64,000 nucleotides of DNA from Sinorhizobium mexicanum (GCF_013488225.1 NZ_CP041241.1:1488001-1552000); one strand, 5' to 3'; shown: positions 17,882 through 26,373, numbered from the stretch's first letter. The notes: generated from the letters alone by a model not told the origin. Program-made: numbers and translations.

Positions 17882-18014
17882 AGCAACCTGCGGTCTCTGG
17901 CGAGTGGGCATTCTTCAAGAGTATTGGCCGCGGAAGGACTGGGTGCTCGGAACAGGCGCGCACCGACCCGGATCGATGAAATTCTCGACCTACACCGGAG
18001 TTTCCAGCGACCAT

Positions 18015-18278
18015 TTACTCACGCGGCGGCTTCACGCTACCAAAGCGGATCTCTTCCCGCGACGGATTGTCGGCAATCGACTGCTCTTCCTCGTCGTCTG
18101 GAAGAACGTCGCCAGGATCAACATTCGCCTCATCCTTACTGCGGACCGGTGGTATGCGGCCTTGATCCACTGGCTTGGCGTCTTCCGGGCGCGCGAAATT
18201 CGGCAGGGTCTCTGCGCCTTCCTTGTCGGGTTTCTTGGCCGGTCGGCGGGCAGGTTCTTTCGGGTTCGTGCGGGCCAT
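18015..18278 (-). CDS. Small hydrophilic protein, unknown function
   Basis: 87 residues. It has a basic N-terminus (MARTNPKEPARRPAKKPDKEG), then an acidic, Pro/Asp/Glu-rich remainder (DPGDVLPDDEEEQ). It looks intrinsically disordered, without membrane segments. GGAG (18285-18288 on the complementary strand) lies 6 bases from the ATG at 18278, a better spacing than for the ATG one codon upstream (18281). An EcfG-like promoter (18303-18327) directly precedes it. No family is recognised; by context it is a general-stress protein. Confidence 0.65.
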   Translation of the reverse strand: MARTNPKEPARRPAKKPDKEGAETLPNFARPEDAKPVDQGRIPPVRSKDEANVDPGDVLPDDEEEQSIADNPSREEIRFGSVKPPRE

Positions 18279-18302
18279 CATGGTCTCCTTTCTTCTCTGG
18301 AG

Positions 18303-18327
18303 AAAACAAGGAGCGGCATTTTGTTCC
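18303..18327 (-). promoter_or_regulatory. EcfG-like promoter of the small hydrophilic protein gene
   Basis: On the minus strand it reads GGAAC (18327-18323), 16 bases, TTTT (18306-18303). The -10 lacks the CG of the consensus, so the match is weaker than at the two ku genes, but the position 25 bases before the start codon is right. Confidence 0.45.
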
Positions 18328-18446
18328 CCGACGTGTTCTCAATCCTCTCCCCGAGTTTCGCCGCCCTGAATTCCACAGGAAGGCGAACGCCCCGCGACGG
18401 CTTAGGTACACCCACGCATCACAATCGGCAGAGCGGTGGCCACGCG

Positions 18447-18471
18447 GGAACCAAAACTTCCTTGATGAGTT
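18447..18471 (+). promoter_or_regulatory. EcfG-like promoter of the PepSY/stress-protein operon
   Basis: GGAAC (18447-18451), 16 bases, AGTT (18468-18471). It is located 48 bases before the ATG of the PepSY gene. It is the fourth such element in a 5.3-kb island. Confidence 0.55.
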
Positions 18472-18518
18472 TGGACCTGACCGGTCCCTAAGGCCGGGTG
18501 CGAGAAAGAGGTAAGCCG

Positions 18519-18830
18519 ATGAAATATAAAACATTCGCGGCGGCGGCGTTGATGGGCGCCGCCACGATGCCGGCGTTTGGCCAGACGGCCTCTCCGTCGG
18601 GAGATACGCCAGCAGTCACCGCGCCTGACAGCACTAACCCGTCCGCGCCCGTGGAGGGCGCCAACAGCTTTACGCAAGATCAGGCCAAGGAACGCATGGA
18701 GCAGGCCGGCTATACCGAGGTCAAGGGGCTGAAGCTTGATGATCAAGGGGTCTGGCGCGCGACCGCCATGAAGGATGGAAAATCCGTTTCGGTCGCGCTC
18801 GACTATCAGGGGAACGTAACGGCGCTCTGA
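18519..18830 (+). CDS. Small secreted PepSY-domain protein
   Basis: 103 residues. A signal peptide (KTFAAAALMGAATMPAFGQT, cleavage near residue 22) is followed by a Ser/Thr/Pro-rich linker and a C-terminal PepSY-like domain (DQAKERMEQAGYTEVKGLKLDDQGVW, then AVALDYQGNVTAL-like strands). The ATG at 18519 has GAGG 8-11 bases upstream; an earlier in-frame ATG at 18498 would lengthen the basic end. It is periplasmic, function unknown; PepSY domains often act as inhibitors or sensors. It is likely co-transcribed with the stress protein 54 bases downstream from the promoter at 18447. Confidence 0.8.
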   Translation: MKYKTFAAAALMGAATMPAFGQTASPSGDTPAVTAPDSTNPSAPVEGANSFTQDQAKERMEQAGYTEVKGLKLDDQGVWRATAMKDGKSVSVALDYQGNVTAL

Positions 18831-18884
18831 TCAGAAGACGCCCCAAGCAAATCCACTCAACCAAATCCACTAAGGAGTGCAAGC

Positions 18885-19487
18885 ATGAGAACTGTCTCAG
18901 CGCTTTTCGATGACTATGAGGACGCCCGCACGGCCGTCAGCGAATTGGAAACTGCCGGCATCCCGTCCGACGATATCAGCATAGTCGCAAACAATGCCGG
19001 AGAACGTTATTCCGATGAGGCATCCGGAGCAGCCTCGGGGGCGGGAGCAGGCGCCGGTCTGGGAGCCGCTGGCGGCGGCGCTGTCGGTCTTTTGACCGGC
19101 CTCGGCCTGATGGCAATTCCAGGGGTGGGTCCAGTCGTCGCTGCAGGATGGCTGGCATCGACGGCAGCCGGGGCCGCTGCTGGCGCAGTGGCCGGCGGTG
19201 CCGCGGGTGGAATCATCGGCGCTTTAACCGATTCCGGGGTCGCCGAAGAAGAGGCCCACTTCTACGCCGAAGGAATCCGACGCGGCGGAACGCTCGTCTC
19301 GGCACGAATTGATGACAGCCGCGCCCCACAGGTGCTTGCGATCCTGCAGAAATCAAACTGGATCGATCCCACGGCGCGGCGTCGCACCTACACGGAGGAG
19401 GGATGGACGCGCTTTGACGACGCAGGGGCGCCCTACACGGAAGACCAGATCGAACTCGAGCGCGAGCGATACCGCACGATGAGGTGA
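18885..19487 (+). CDS. General-stress protein with 17M-like N-terminus and glycine-zipper membrane segment
   Basis: 200 residues. The N-terminus (VSALFDDYEDARTAVSELETAGIPSDDISIVAN) resembles the general stress protein 17M / YflT-like domain. The centre (about 45-120) is a long Gly/Ala-rich glycine zipper (GAGAGAGLGAAGGGAVG, ATAAGAAAGAVAGGAAGGIIG-like) able to form membrane hairpins. The C-terminus (EEAHFYAEGIRRGGTLVSARID) resembles the second half of the same fold, with a DPTARRRTY tail. Its leader has AAGGAG 8 bases before the ATG. Stress function is inferred from the fold and the EcfG-like promoter upstream of the operon. Confidence 0.85.
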   Translation: MRTVSALFDDYEDARTAVSELETAGIPSDDISIVANNAGERYSDEASGAASGAGAGAGLGAAGGGAVGLLTGLGLMAIPGVGPVVAAGWLASTAAGAAAGAVAGGAAGGIIGALTDSGVAEEEAHFYAEGIRRGGTLVSARIDDSRAPQVLAILQKSNWIDPTARRRTYTEEGWTRFDDAGAPYTEDQIELERERYRTMR

Positions 19488-19551
19488 CAGGCGGCTTTGG
19501 GGCGATCGTTTCGATCGGAGTGTCTGTTGCGGGTCCGCCAGCACAAAGGAA

Positions 19552-19572
19552 CCCCGCCGAGGCGGGGTTTTT
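19552..19572 (+). terminator. Rho-independent terminator of the PepSY/stress operon
   Basis: CCCCGCC-GA-GGCGGGG forms a 7-bp GC stem directly followed by TTTTT. It lies 65 bases after the stress-protein stop codon. Confidence 0.88.
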
Positions 19573-19685
19573 GACAATCTTTATCGCGGCGTTGTCAACT
19601 CCACCTCTGTCGGCCGTAACAATCGTCAATATCTCGTCTGCTTGGAGAGGGCGATGGTCGTATGCGACCGAAATTTGGCCGGACA

Positions 19686-19710
19686 AAAAGACGCCCGCTG
19701 AGCGCGGGCG
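19686..19710 (-). terminator. Rho-independent terminator of the ehu-eut operon
   Basis: On the minus strand the stem CGCCCGC/GCGGGCG (7 bp, 5-base loop; 19710-19692) is followed by T-C-TTTTT. It lies about 240 bases downstream of eutE, the last gene of the leftward operon. Confidence 0.75.
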
Positions 19711-19950
19711 AGTGTAACATGACGAGCATGCATATAACGTTCTCGGGAGAGCGGAGTTCCCGAGGCAACGCGGCCGAACTGGGTGCCACGGCCGAAATTA
19801 GCGGACTGACCGCCCTCCGGCTGGGACAACGCTTGCGCCCAACGTCTTGGAACCGATCGCGTTATGGGATCTATCTGATCCAAATCTCCGCGATCCGGCG
19901 ACTGCATCCCGTGGAGGGAACGCATTCCGAGGTCAAGTCGAGAAGAAAAG

Positions 19951-20955
19951 CTAGACCGGGATCGCCAGCACCGCACAACAATCGCCCGCCTTGATCAGCC
20001 CAGGGTAGTGACGTGCAGTGAATATCCCGTCCATCCTCGCGTGTATCTCCACCGGCTCGGCGCCGGTTCGGCCGGTCGGATGAATACGCGCGATCACGGA
20101 GCCGCGCTGGACCACCTCGCCGAGGTCGGCCAGAAATTCGACAAGCCCGGTTTCCTCGGCGAAAGCAAAACAGTCCCCGTCCGGCATGTCGAGCCATTCG
20201 GTCTTCGATGTCTCGACTGCACCTTTGAGGATGCCGGCGGCGCGAAGCACGTTCCTGACGCCGCGTTTGGCAATGCCGGCGCTCCTGGCGGTTGCCGTTC
20301 CGCCGCCGCCAAGCTCGGTGGTGATGAACACCTTGCCCATCTCCTCGGCCGCGGTGTCGTACATTCCGACGGCGTCGATCTCCAGCATCTTCATCGACCA
20401 GGGCGCGCCGAACGCCTTGACCAGTTCGAACGCCCTTGCCTCCTGCTCCTTGTCGGGCAGGATGTGCGCCGCGCAGAACGGCAGGAAGTCAAGCGTCTTT
20501 CCGCCCGAGTGGAAGTCGAGCACGATGTCGGCGAGCGGCAGCAACTCACGTTGGAAATAGTCGGCGATCTTCTCAGTCACCGTGCCGTCCGGCCTTCCCG
20601 GAAAGCTGCGGTTCATGTTGCCCTTGTCGATCGGCGAGGTACGGGTGCCGGCGGTAAAGGCCGGGTAGTTCATCGCCGGCACGATGATGACCCGTCCCGT
20701 CATCGCATCCGGCCCGAGTGTCCGGGCGAGATCGAAGAGCGCGATCGGCCCTTCGTATTCGTCGCCGTGGTTGCCGCCGGTAAGAAGCGCCGTCGGACCC
20801 TCCCCGTTCTTGATGACGGTGATCGGGATCATCACCGATCCCCAGGCGGAGTCATCGCGGCTGTAAGGCAACCGCAGGAAACCGTGCTGCACGCCCTCGG
20901 CTTCGAAGTCGACCGTCGCGCTGATCGGCGACGGCCGCAGATGCTGCTCGCTCAT
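19951..20955 (-). CDS. eutE: N-alpha-acetyl-L-2,4-diaminobutyrate deacetylase (DoeB/EutE)
   Basis: 334 residues of the AstE/AspA (M14-like) zinc deacylase family. GGNHGDEYEG supplies the first zinc ligands (His, Glu), DFHSGG the third, and TTELGGGGTAT the catalytic Glu region; a C-terminal beta domain follows. After the ectoine ring is opened by EutD/DoeA, DoeB removes the acetyl group from alpha-N-acetyl-diaminobutyrate, yielding L-2,4-diaminobutyrate for onward conversion to aspartate. It is the last gene of the nine-gene operon, 3 bases after eutD. The name follows the S. meliloti ehuABCD-eutABCDE cluster, which has the same order. Confidence 0.93.
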   Translation of the reverse strand: MSEQHLRPSPISATVDFEAEGVQHGFLRLPYSRDDSAWGSVMIPITVIKNGEGPTALLTGGNHGDEYEGPIALFDLARTLGPDAMTGRVIIVPAMNYPAFTAGTRTSPIDKGNMNRSFPGRPDGTVTEKIADYFQRELLPLADIVLDFHSGGKTLDFLPFCAAHILPDKEQEARAFELVKAFGAPWSMKMLEIDAVGMYDTAAEEMGKVFITTELGGGGTATARSAGIAKRGVRNVLRAAGILKGAVETSKTEWLDMPDGDCFAFAEETGLVEFLADLGEVVQRGSVIARIHPTGRTGAEPVEIHARMDGIFTARHYPGLIKAGDCCAVLAIPV

Positions 20956-20958
20956 GTC

Positions 20959-22140
20959 TCAGTCCTTGATCATCAGCTTGCGGGGTACGGAGGCCAGGCA
21001 CTCGACACCCGTTTCGGTGATGAGAATGCTTTCGGTGGTCTCGAAGCCCATGTCCTCGAGCCAAAGCCCGGTCATGAAGTGGAAGGTCATGCCCGGCTTG
21101 AGTTCCGTCCTGTCCCCGGGACGCAGGCTCATGGTGCGCTCGCCCCAGTCCGGCGGATAGGAAAGCCCGATCGGATAGCCGGTGCGGTTGTCCTTGACGA
21201 TGCCGTATTTCTTCAGGACCGCGAAGAAGGCTTTGGCGATGTCCTCGCAGGTGTTGCCCGGCCTGGCGACGGCAAGTCCCGCCTCCATGCCCTCGAGCGT
21301 CGCCTTTTCCGCGTCGAGGAAGGCCTGGGTCGGCTTGCCGAGGAAGACCGTGCGCGACAGCGGCAGGTGATAGCGGTTGTAGCAGCCGGCGATCTCGAAG
21401 AAGGTGCCCTCGCCGCTCTTCATCGGCCGATCGTCCCAGGTCAGGTGCGGCGCGGAGGCTTCTACGCCCGAAGGCAGCAGCGGGACGATCGCCGGGTAGT
21501 CGCCGCCGATACCGTCGACCCCGCGCGTGCCGGCATCATAGATCTCGGCGACGAGATCGCATTTGCGCATGCCGACCTCGATCTTGTCGAAGATGCGGCG
21601 ATGCATGCCCTCGACGATGCGGGCCGCGTTGCGCATATACTTGATCTCGGTCTCGCTCTTGACCGCGCGCTGCCAGTTGACGAGCGCCGTCGCGTCGACA
21701 AAGCGGGCATTCGGCAGGTGCTTTTGCAGCGCGGCGAAGGCGGCGGCGGAGAACCAGTAGTTGTCCATCTCGACGCCGATCCTGAGCGAACCCCAGCCAC
21801 GGTCGGCAAGGATGCCGGAGAGATAGTCCATCGGGTGGCGTTCGGTCGACTGCACATAGTGATCGGGATAGCCGATGATGTTCTCGTGCTTGAGATAGGC
21901 GGTCAGCTTCGCCCCGTTGGCGTCCTGACCGCGGCCATACCAGATCGGCTCGCCCGACGGCGGTACGATCACCGCCTGGTGCACGTAGAACGACCAGCCG
22001 TCATAGCCGGTCAGCCAGGCCATGTTCGAGGGGTCGCTGACGATCAAGAGATCGATGCCCTTCGCCTCCATCGACTGGCGCGTCTTCTTCAGCCGCGTTT
22101 CGTATTCTGCAAGAGAAAATTTGAGGTTGGGTTGGGTCAT
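20959..22140 (-). CDS. eutD: Ectoine hydrolase (DoeA/EutD, M24 peptidase fold)
   Basis: 393 residues with a creatinase-like N-terminal domain and a pita-bread M24 domain. Recognisable stretches are SDPSNMAWLTGYDGWSFYVHQ, the YPAIVPLLPSGVEASAPHLTW region and the C-terminal GMTFHFMTGLWLEDMGFETTESI (in part). It hydrolyses ectoine (and, with EutABC, hydroxyectoine products) to N-acetyl-diaminobutyrate. The ATG at 22140 (MTQPNLKF) has AGGGAAG upstream; the frame is open further upstream in an unrelated region that overlaps eutC. The gene lies 32 bases after eutC. Confidence 0.93.
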   Translation of the reverse strand: MTQPNLKFSLAEYETRLKKTRQSMEAKGIDLLIVSDPSNMAWLTGYDGWSFYVHQAVIVPPSGEPIWYGRGQDANGAKLTAYLKHENIIGYPDHYVQSTERHPMDYLSGILADRGWGSLRIGVEMDNYWFSAAAFAALQKHLPNARFVDATALVNWQRAVKSETEIKYMRNAARIVEGMHRRIFDKIEVGMRKCDLVAEIYDAGTRGVDGIGGDYPAIVPLLPSGVEASAPHLTWDDRPMKSGEGTFFEIAGCYNRYHLPLSRTVFLGKPTQAFLDAEKATLEGMEAGLAVARPGNTCEDIAKAFFAVLKKYGIVKDNRTGYPIGLSYPPDWGERTMSLRPGDRTELKPGMTFHFMTGLWLEDMGFETTESILITETGVECLASVPRKLMIKD

Positions 22141-22172
22141 GCTTCTTCCCTCGTTTTCCGGCCGTGCCGGCC

Positions 22173-23162
22173 TTAACTCTCGAACGTGGTTCCGGCGTCT
22201 GCCGCCTCGGCTCGCGTAAAGGCGAGCGTGGCGATTGCCGTGTCCTGAATGCCGGTGCCGGTGAGATCCGCTATGGTGATCTCTTCCGTCCCGGTCCGGC
22301 CGGGCTTCAGCCCGGCGATCACCTGCCCGAGCTCCGCGAATTCGGCGTCGGCTGCAACAAGCCCGGCCGCAATCGCGTGGTGCAGTTCGCCGAGCCGGCG
22401 TGTCTGCCTGAGGCTGTCGGCGACATAGGTTGTCTCGGCGATCGCCCGCGGCTCGATCTCGTTCTTGTGCTCGGCGTCCGAGCCCATGGCGGTGACATGC
22501 TGCCCCGGCTGCAGCCATTCGGCCTTGAGAATCGGCGCTTCCGACGGTGTGGTGGTGACGACGATGTCGGCGCCGGTGACGGCTGCCTTCGGGTCGATTG
22601 CTGCCTTGACCGGGAAGCCGAGCTTTTCGGCAAGCGCTTTCGCCGTCGCTTCGGCCTTCGCTGCGTCGCGCGCCCAGATGCGCGCTTCCCGGATCGGCCG
22701 CACCAGCGCGAGCGCCTGAAGCTGCAGCCTTGCCTGCATCCCGGCACCGAAGATCGCGGCCACCGAGGAATCCGCCCGCGACAGATGCTTCGCCGCCACC
22801 GCGCCGGCGGCGGCCGTACGCACGTCGGTCAGATAGCCGTTGTCGAGCAGCAGCGCCTCTACGAGACCGGTGCGGCTGGACAGGAGCACCATCATGCCGT
22901 TGGTGCTCGGCAACCCGATCTTCGGATTGTCGAAGAAGCCCGGGCTGATCTTGATTGCAAAACCCTCGATGCCGGGCACATAGGCGGTCTTGACGTCGAC
23001 TTCGCCGCGATACTCCGGAATGTCGAGCCTGAGGATGGGCGGCATTGCCACGGCCTTGGTGGCAAGCGCATGGAACGCGCCCTCGACGCAATCGACCGCC
23101 TCGCGATCGAGCGGCACGATCCGGCGCAGCTCCGCCTCGGTCAAAATCGTCATCCGTGTCAT
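22173..23162 (-). CDS. eutC: Ornithine cyclodeaminase/mu-crystallin family protein EutC
   Basis: 329 residues. It has the OCD family N-terminal half (LRLDIPEYRGEVDVKTAYVPG, FAIKISPGFFDNP), the NAD-binding Rossmann motif AIFGAGMQARLQL (about 140) and the family strand TAMGSDAEHKNEI. It is annotated in ectoine clusters as EutC; with EutA and EutB it is thought to convert hydroxyectoine into a form that can be used by EutD. The exact reaction is not settled. Its ATG at 23162 overlaps the eutB stop by 4 bases (ATGA). A second in-frame ATG lies three codons in. Confidence 0.92.
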   Translation of the reverse strand: MTRMTILTEAELRRIVPLDREAVDCVEGAFHALATKAVAMPPILRLDIPEYRGEVDVKTAYVPGIEGFAIKISPGFFDNPKIGLPSTNGMMVLLSSRTGLVEALLLDNGYLTDVRTAAAGAVAAKHLSRADSSVAAIFGAGMQARLQLQALALVRPIREARIWARDAAKAEATAKALAEKLGFPVKAAIDPKAAVTGADIVVTTTPSEAPILKAEWLQPGQHVTAMGSDAEHKNEIEPRAIAETTYVADSLRQTRRLGELHHAIAAGLVAADAEFAELGQVIAGLKPGRTGTEEITIADLTGTGIQDTAIATLAFTRAEAADAGTTFES

Positions 23163-24163
23163 GCCGCCTCCTCGCGGAACGGATCCGTTTCGCCGTTGAT
23201 CACGCGCAAATGCAGCCCCATGTCGATGTTGCGGCCGGAAAGAATGACCGCGATCGGGCCCTCGATATTCTTGATCTTGCCGGCCAAAAGCGCTGCGAAG
23301 CCGACGGCCCCCGCCCCCTCGACGATCTCGCGCTCCTGTTCGTAGGCGTGCCGAATGCCGGCGGCGATCTCGTCCTCGGAAAGCAGCACGACGTCATCGA
23401 GAAGGTCGCGGCACATGGCGAATGTGACCCGGTTGTCGAGCCCGACCCCCCCGCCGAGCGAATCCGCAAGGCTTGGCTCTTCCTCGATTTGCACCGGCCG
23501 GCCGGCCTCGAGGCTCGCCTTCATCGCCGCACCGCGCTCCATCGTCAGCCCGATCACGCGCGCCTTCGGCCGGCGCGCCTTGACCGCGGCGGCGACACCG
23601 GCCGCGAGCCCGCCGCCCGACAGCGGCACCAGCACCGTCGACACGTCCGGCATGTCGTCGACAATCTCCAGCCCCAAGGTACCCTGGCCCGCAACGATCG
23701 CCGGATGGTCGAACGGCGGCACCATAACCAGCCCCTCGTCGCTGGCCAGGCGGTCGACCTCCTGCTGGGCCTCGTCTTGCGATCTGCCGACGATCCTCAC
23801 ATTCGCGCCGAGGCGCCGGATCTCCGAGACCTTGTTCTCCGGCACCAGCCGCGACATGCAGATCGTCGCGCTCGATCCTTCCGCTTTCGCCGCATGGGCG
23901 AGCGCCCGGCCGTGATTTCCCGTCGAGGCGGCCACGACGCCGCGGGCCCGCTCCTCAGGGCTCAGCGACAGCACGGCGTTGGTGGCGCCGCGCAGCTTGA
24001 AGCTGCCGGTCGTCTGGTGGTGTTCGAGTTTCAGGCCGACAGGCACGCCGCAGCGCTCGGAAAGCGACGCGGAAAGCACGAACGGCGTGCGCAGGACTCG
24101 GCCGGCGATGCGCCGCGACGCGGCTTCGATAGCCTCGGTCGTCACGGCAAGAGGAGCGCTCAT
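23159..24163 (-). CDS. eutB: PLP-dependent threonine dehydratase-like protein EutB
   Basis: 334 residues of the fold-type II PLP family. The PLP lysine is K56 in TGSFKLRG, ASTGNHGRALA binds the carboxylate side, and SGGGLAAG is the phosphate-binding loop. There is no C-terminal ACT regulatory domain, as expected for a catabolic form. In ectoine clusters EutB acts with EutA and EutC on hydroxyectoine. The start at 24163 overlaps eutA by 4 bases (ATGA); the frame remains open upstream within eutA but without homology. Confidence 0.92.
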   Translation of the reverse strand: MSAPLAVTTEAIEAASRRIAGRVLRTPFVLSASLSERCGVPVGLKLEHHQTTGSFKLRGATNAVLSLSPEERARGVVAASTGNHGRALAHAAKAEGSSATICMSRLVPENKVSEIRRLGANVRIVGRSQDEAQQEVDRLASDEGLVMVPPFDHPAIVAGQGTLGLEIVDDMPDVSTVLVPLSGGGLAAGVAAAVKARRPKARVIGLTMERGAAMKASLEAGRPVQIEEEPSLADSLGGGVGLDNRVTFAMCRDLLDDVVLLSEDEIAAGIRHAYEQEREIVEGAGAVGFAALLAGKIKNIEGPIAVILSGRNIDMGLHLRVINGETDPFREEAA

Positions 24164-24945
24164 AGCCGTTCTCCCTTGAGCGGCAGCGCCATCAACCGGC
24201 CGAGCTGCGGCCGCGGCTCCTGATCGCCGCAGAGGCGCAGGCAGGCCCAGGCGGTGGCGTAGTTGCTGCTGACCACGGGTTTGCCGATCGCCGCCTCGAT
24301 TTCGGCGATGACGCCGGCCGCGCGCACCGCGGTGCAAGATATGAAGAGAGCGTCGGACTCCGGCGCCATGGCTTCCCTGGCGAAAGCGACGATCTCGTCA
24401 GGTGCAATCCGCGCCATCGCCCGATCGTCGGTCAGGCCCAGGCAGGTGAATCGGTCGATCTCGAAGCCGAGCGCGGCGAAATAATCCGCCATCGGCCGGC
24501 TTGTCTCGATCGTATAGGGGGTAAGCACGGAGATCCGCCGCGCACCCAGGGTCCGCAAGCCTTTGACCGATGCCGCCGTCGGCGTCACCACGGCTGCCTC
24601 CGGCTTGGCGGTCCTTATCGCAGCGGCGACCTCCTCGTCACCGATGACCACGGAGGCCGAGGTACAGGAATACATGACAACGTCGAGGGCCTCGTCCGGC
24701 AAGATCAATGCCGCGGCCGCCGTCAGCGAAGGCTGCATCGCCCGCAGATTCTCCGGCGTGACCGGATTGGCATAGGGGATGCGCGCGACATAGACGCCAA
24801 TCTGTTCGGACGCGACCAGATGCTGGAAGTCCACCTCCGTCGTGTGGTCCGTGGCGAGGATGATGAGGCCAAGGCGCTTGTCGAGCGGCCGGTCGTCAAG
24901 GCGCGGCTCCCGCGACGCGAGCGAAATGGTGACTGGGTTCGGCAT
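24160..24945 (-). CDS. eutA: Asp/Glu racemase-superfamily protein EutA (maleate isomerase/arylmalonate decarboxylase-like)
   Basis: 261 residues. Two catalytic-type cysteines of the superfamily are present, C94 (MYSCTSASVV) and C204 (FISCTAVRA), in the two half-domains. LIILATDHTTEVDF and ISVLTPYT are typical of the maleate isomerase/AMDase branch. It is the first of the eut genes; its start overlaps the ehuD stop by one base (TGATG). It probably acts on hydroxyectoine, perhaps as an isomerase, together with EutB and EutC. Confidence 0.9.
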   Translation of the reverse strand: MPNPVTISLASREPRLDDRPLDKRLGLIILATDHTTEVDFQHLVASEQIGVYVARIPYANPVTPENLRAMQPSLTAAAALILPDEALDVVMYSCTSASVVIGDEEVAAAIRTAKPEAAVVTPTAASVKGLRTLGARRISVLTPYTIETSRPMADYFAALGFEIDRFTCLGLTDDRAMARIAPDEIVAFAREAMAPESDALFISCTAVRAAGVIAEIEAAIGKPVVSSNYATAWACLRLCGDQEPRPQLGRLMALPLKGERL

Positions 24946-25607
24946 CAGCGTTCATCCACCCGTGCATAGCGCGCTTCCAGCCAGCGCAGGAAGAAGACGG
25001 AGATCAGGCTCATGATCAGGAAGAACACGCCGACCAGCGTCATCGGCTCGATGTAGCGATAGTTGCTGTTGGCGATACTCTTTGCCTGGTTCATCAGTTC
25101 GAGCACCGTGATTGCCGAAAGCAGCGGCGTCTCCTTGAACATGGCGATCAGGTAGTTGGCGAGCGCCGGGATCATCGGCGGGATCGCCTGCGGCAGGATC
25201 ACGTGGATCCAGGTCTGGCGCGCCGTAAGGTTCGTCGCCTTGGCGGCTTCCCATTGCCCGCGCGGGACGTTCTCGATGCCCGCGCGATAGACCTCGGCGG
25301 CATAGGTACCGTAGTGGATGCCGAGACCGATGACGCCGGCGACCAGGGCCGGCAGGCGGATGCCGATGTCCGGCAGGACGTAGAAGACGAAATAGAGCTG
25401 TACCAGGAGCGGCGTGCCACGAATGAACTCGACGGCAAAGCCGGTGGAGCGGGCGATAGGCGCCGGGGCCGTCATGCGCAGGATGGCGAAGACGAGTCCG
25501 ATCACCGCGGCAACGGCAGCGCCGAGAATGGTGGCGAGGATGGTGATCTGCAGCCCCTCGATGAGGGTCGGCGTGATCTGACGGACGAATTCCCAATCCC
25601 ATTCCAT
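24945..25607 (-). CDS. ehuD: Ectoine/hydroxyectoine ABC transporter permease EhuD
   Basis: 220 residues with five membrane helices, HisM/GlnP family. The motifs are EFIRGTPLLVQLYFVFYVLP, YRAGIENVPRGQWEAAKATNL, HVILPQAIPPMIPALANY and FKETPLLSAITVLELM. The ATG at 25607 follows the ehuC stop by 2 bases; the longer open frame upstream is antisense to nothing and lacks homology. It pairs with EhuC as the channel of the compatible-solute importer. Confidence 0.93.
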   Translation of the reverse strand: MEWDWEFVRQITPTLIEGLQITILATILGAAVAAVIGLVFAILRMTAPAPIARSTGFAVEFIRGTPLLVQLYFVFYVLPDIGIRLPALVAGVIGLGIHYGTYAAEVYRAGIENVPRGQWEAAKATNLTARQTWIHVILPQAIPPMIPALANYLIAMFKETPLLSAITVLELMNQAKSIANSNYRYIEPMTLVGVFFLIMSLISVFFLRWLEARYARVDER

Positions 25608-25609
25608 GG

Positions 25610-26269
25610 TCAGGCCCTCACACCGTCGAGACCACGCGTCACGCGCCGTTCCAGCCAGCGCATGCCGAGCGAGATCAGCCAGGCCATGACGAAATAGAGC
25701 ACCAGGATGGTGGCGAACGGGATCAGCGTGCTGCCCGTTTGCGCGCGCACTACCTGCGCCTGGAAGGTCATGTCGGTGAGCGAGATCAGCGACACGACGG
25801 CGGTTCCCTTCAAAAGCTCGATGGCGTTGTTGCCGAAGGTCGGCAGCATCAGCGGCAAGGCCTGCGGCAGTATGATGTGACGCATCGCCTGAAAGCGCGT
25901 GAGATTGAGCGCAACGCATGCCTCGCGCTGCTCGCGGCCGATCGCCTTCACCGCGCCCCGGACAACCTCCGCGCCGTAGGCCCCGACATTAAGGCCGAGC
26001 GCCAGTACTCCGGCCTGCAAGGGCGTCAGCGTGATCCCGGCGAAGGGCAGGACGAAATAGGCCCAGAAGAGCTGGACGAATATCGAGGTGCCGCGGAAGA
26101 ACTCGATATAGCTCGTGGCAAGCGCACGCACGGCCATGAAGCGGCTGACACGCCCGAGCCCCGCCGCAAAGGCGACCACGACGGCGAGCGCCGAGCCCAT
26201 CAGGGTCAGTTCAACGGTCACCCATGCGCCCTGCAGGATCAATCCGATATAGCCGGACCAGTCGATCAT
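25610..26269 (-). CDS. ehuC: Ectoine/hydroxyectoine ABC transporter permease EhuC
   Basis: 219 residues, HisQ family, with five membrane helices. Landmarks are YIEFFRGTSIFVQLFWAYFV (in part), VVRGAVKAIGREQREACVALNL, HIILPQALPLMLPTFGN and LKGTAVVSLISLTDM. It ends 2 bases before ehuD. The 104-base gap to ehuB contains a hairpin (26320-26350). Confidence 0.93.
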   Translation of the reverse strand: MIDWSGYIGLILQGAWVTVELTLMGSALAVVVAFAAGLGRVSRFMAVRALATSYIEFFRGTSIFVQLFWAYFVLPFAGITLTPLQAGVLALGLNVGAYGAEVVRGAVKAIGREQREACVALNLTRFQAMRHIILPQALPLMLPTFGNNAIELLKGTAVVSLISLTDMTFQAQVVRAQTGSTLIPFATILVLYFVMAWLISLGMRWLERRVTRGLDGVRA

Positions 26270-26319
26270 CGTTCAATAATTCCAGTCGGAGTGGGTTTCG
26301 CTTGTGTGCGCCACGTCGT

Positions 26320-26350
26320 GCCTTCCCCCCGCGAAATGCGGAGAGAAGGC
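26320..26350 (-). other. Intercistronic hairpin after ehuB
   Basis: GCCTTC pairs with GAAGGC, with an inner CCCCGC/GCGGAG-type pairing. It is placed 24 bases after the ehuB stop codon and has no T-tract. It is probably an mRNA-stabilising element that lets binding protein exceed permease, as at 9532. Confidence 0.45.
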
Positions 26351-26373
26351 GATTCTTGGGGATCGGCTCCGGG

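Larger units (their letters stand above)
19488..19950. other. Intergenic region between the stress operon and the eut operon
   Basis: 463 bases between two convergent operons. It holds a factor-independent terminator for each direction (19552 and 19686) and no supported gene. The rest (19711-19950) shows nothing recognisable. Confidence 0.6.

Noticed and set aside
20008..22176. 722-codon plus-strand frame opposite eutE and eutD
   Set aside because: Antisense shadow of two well-supported genes; the product is Arg/His/Asp-rich and resembles no family.
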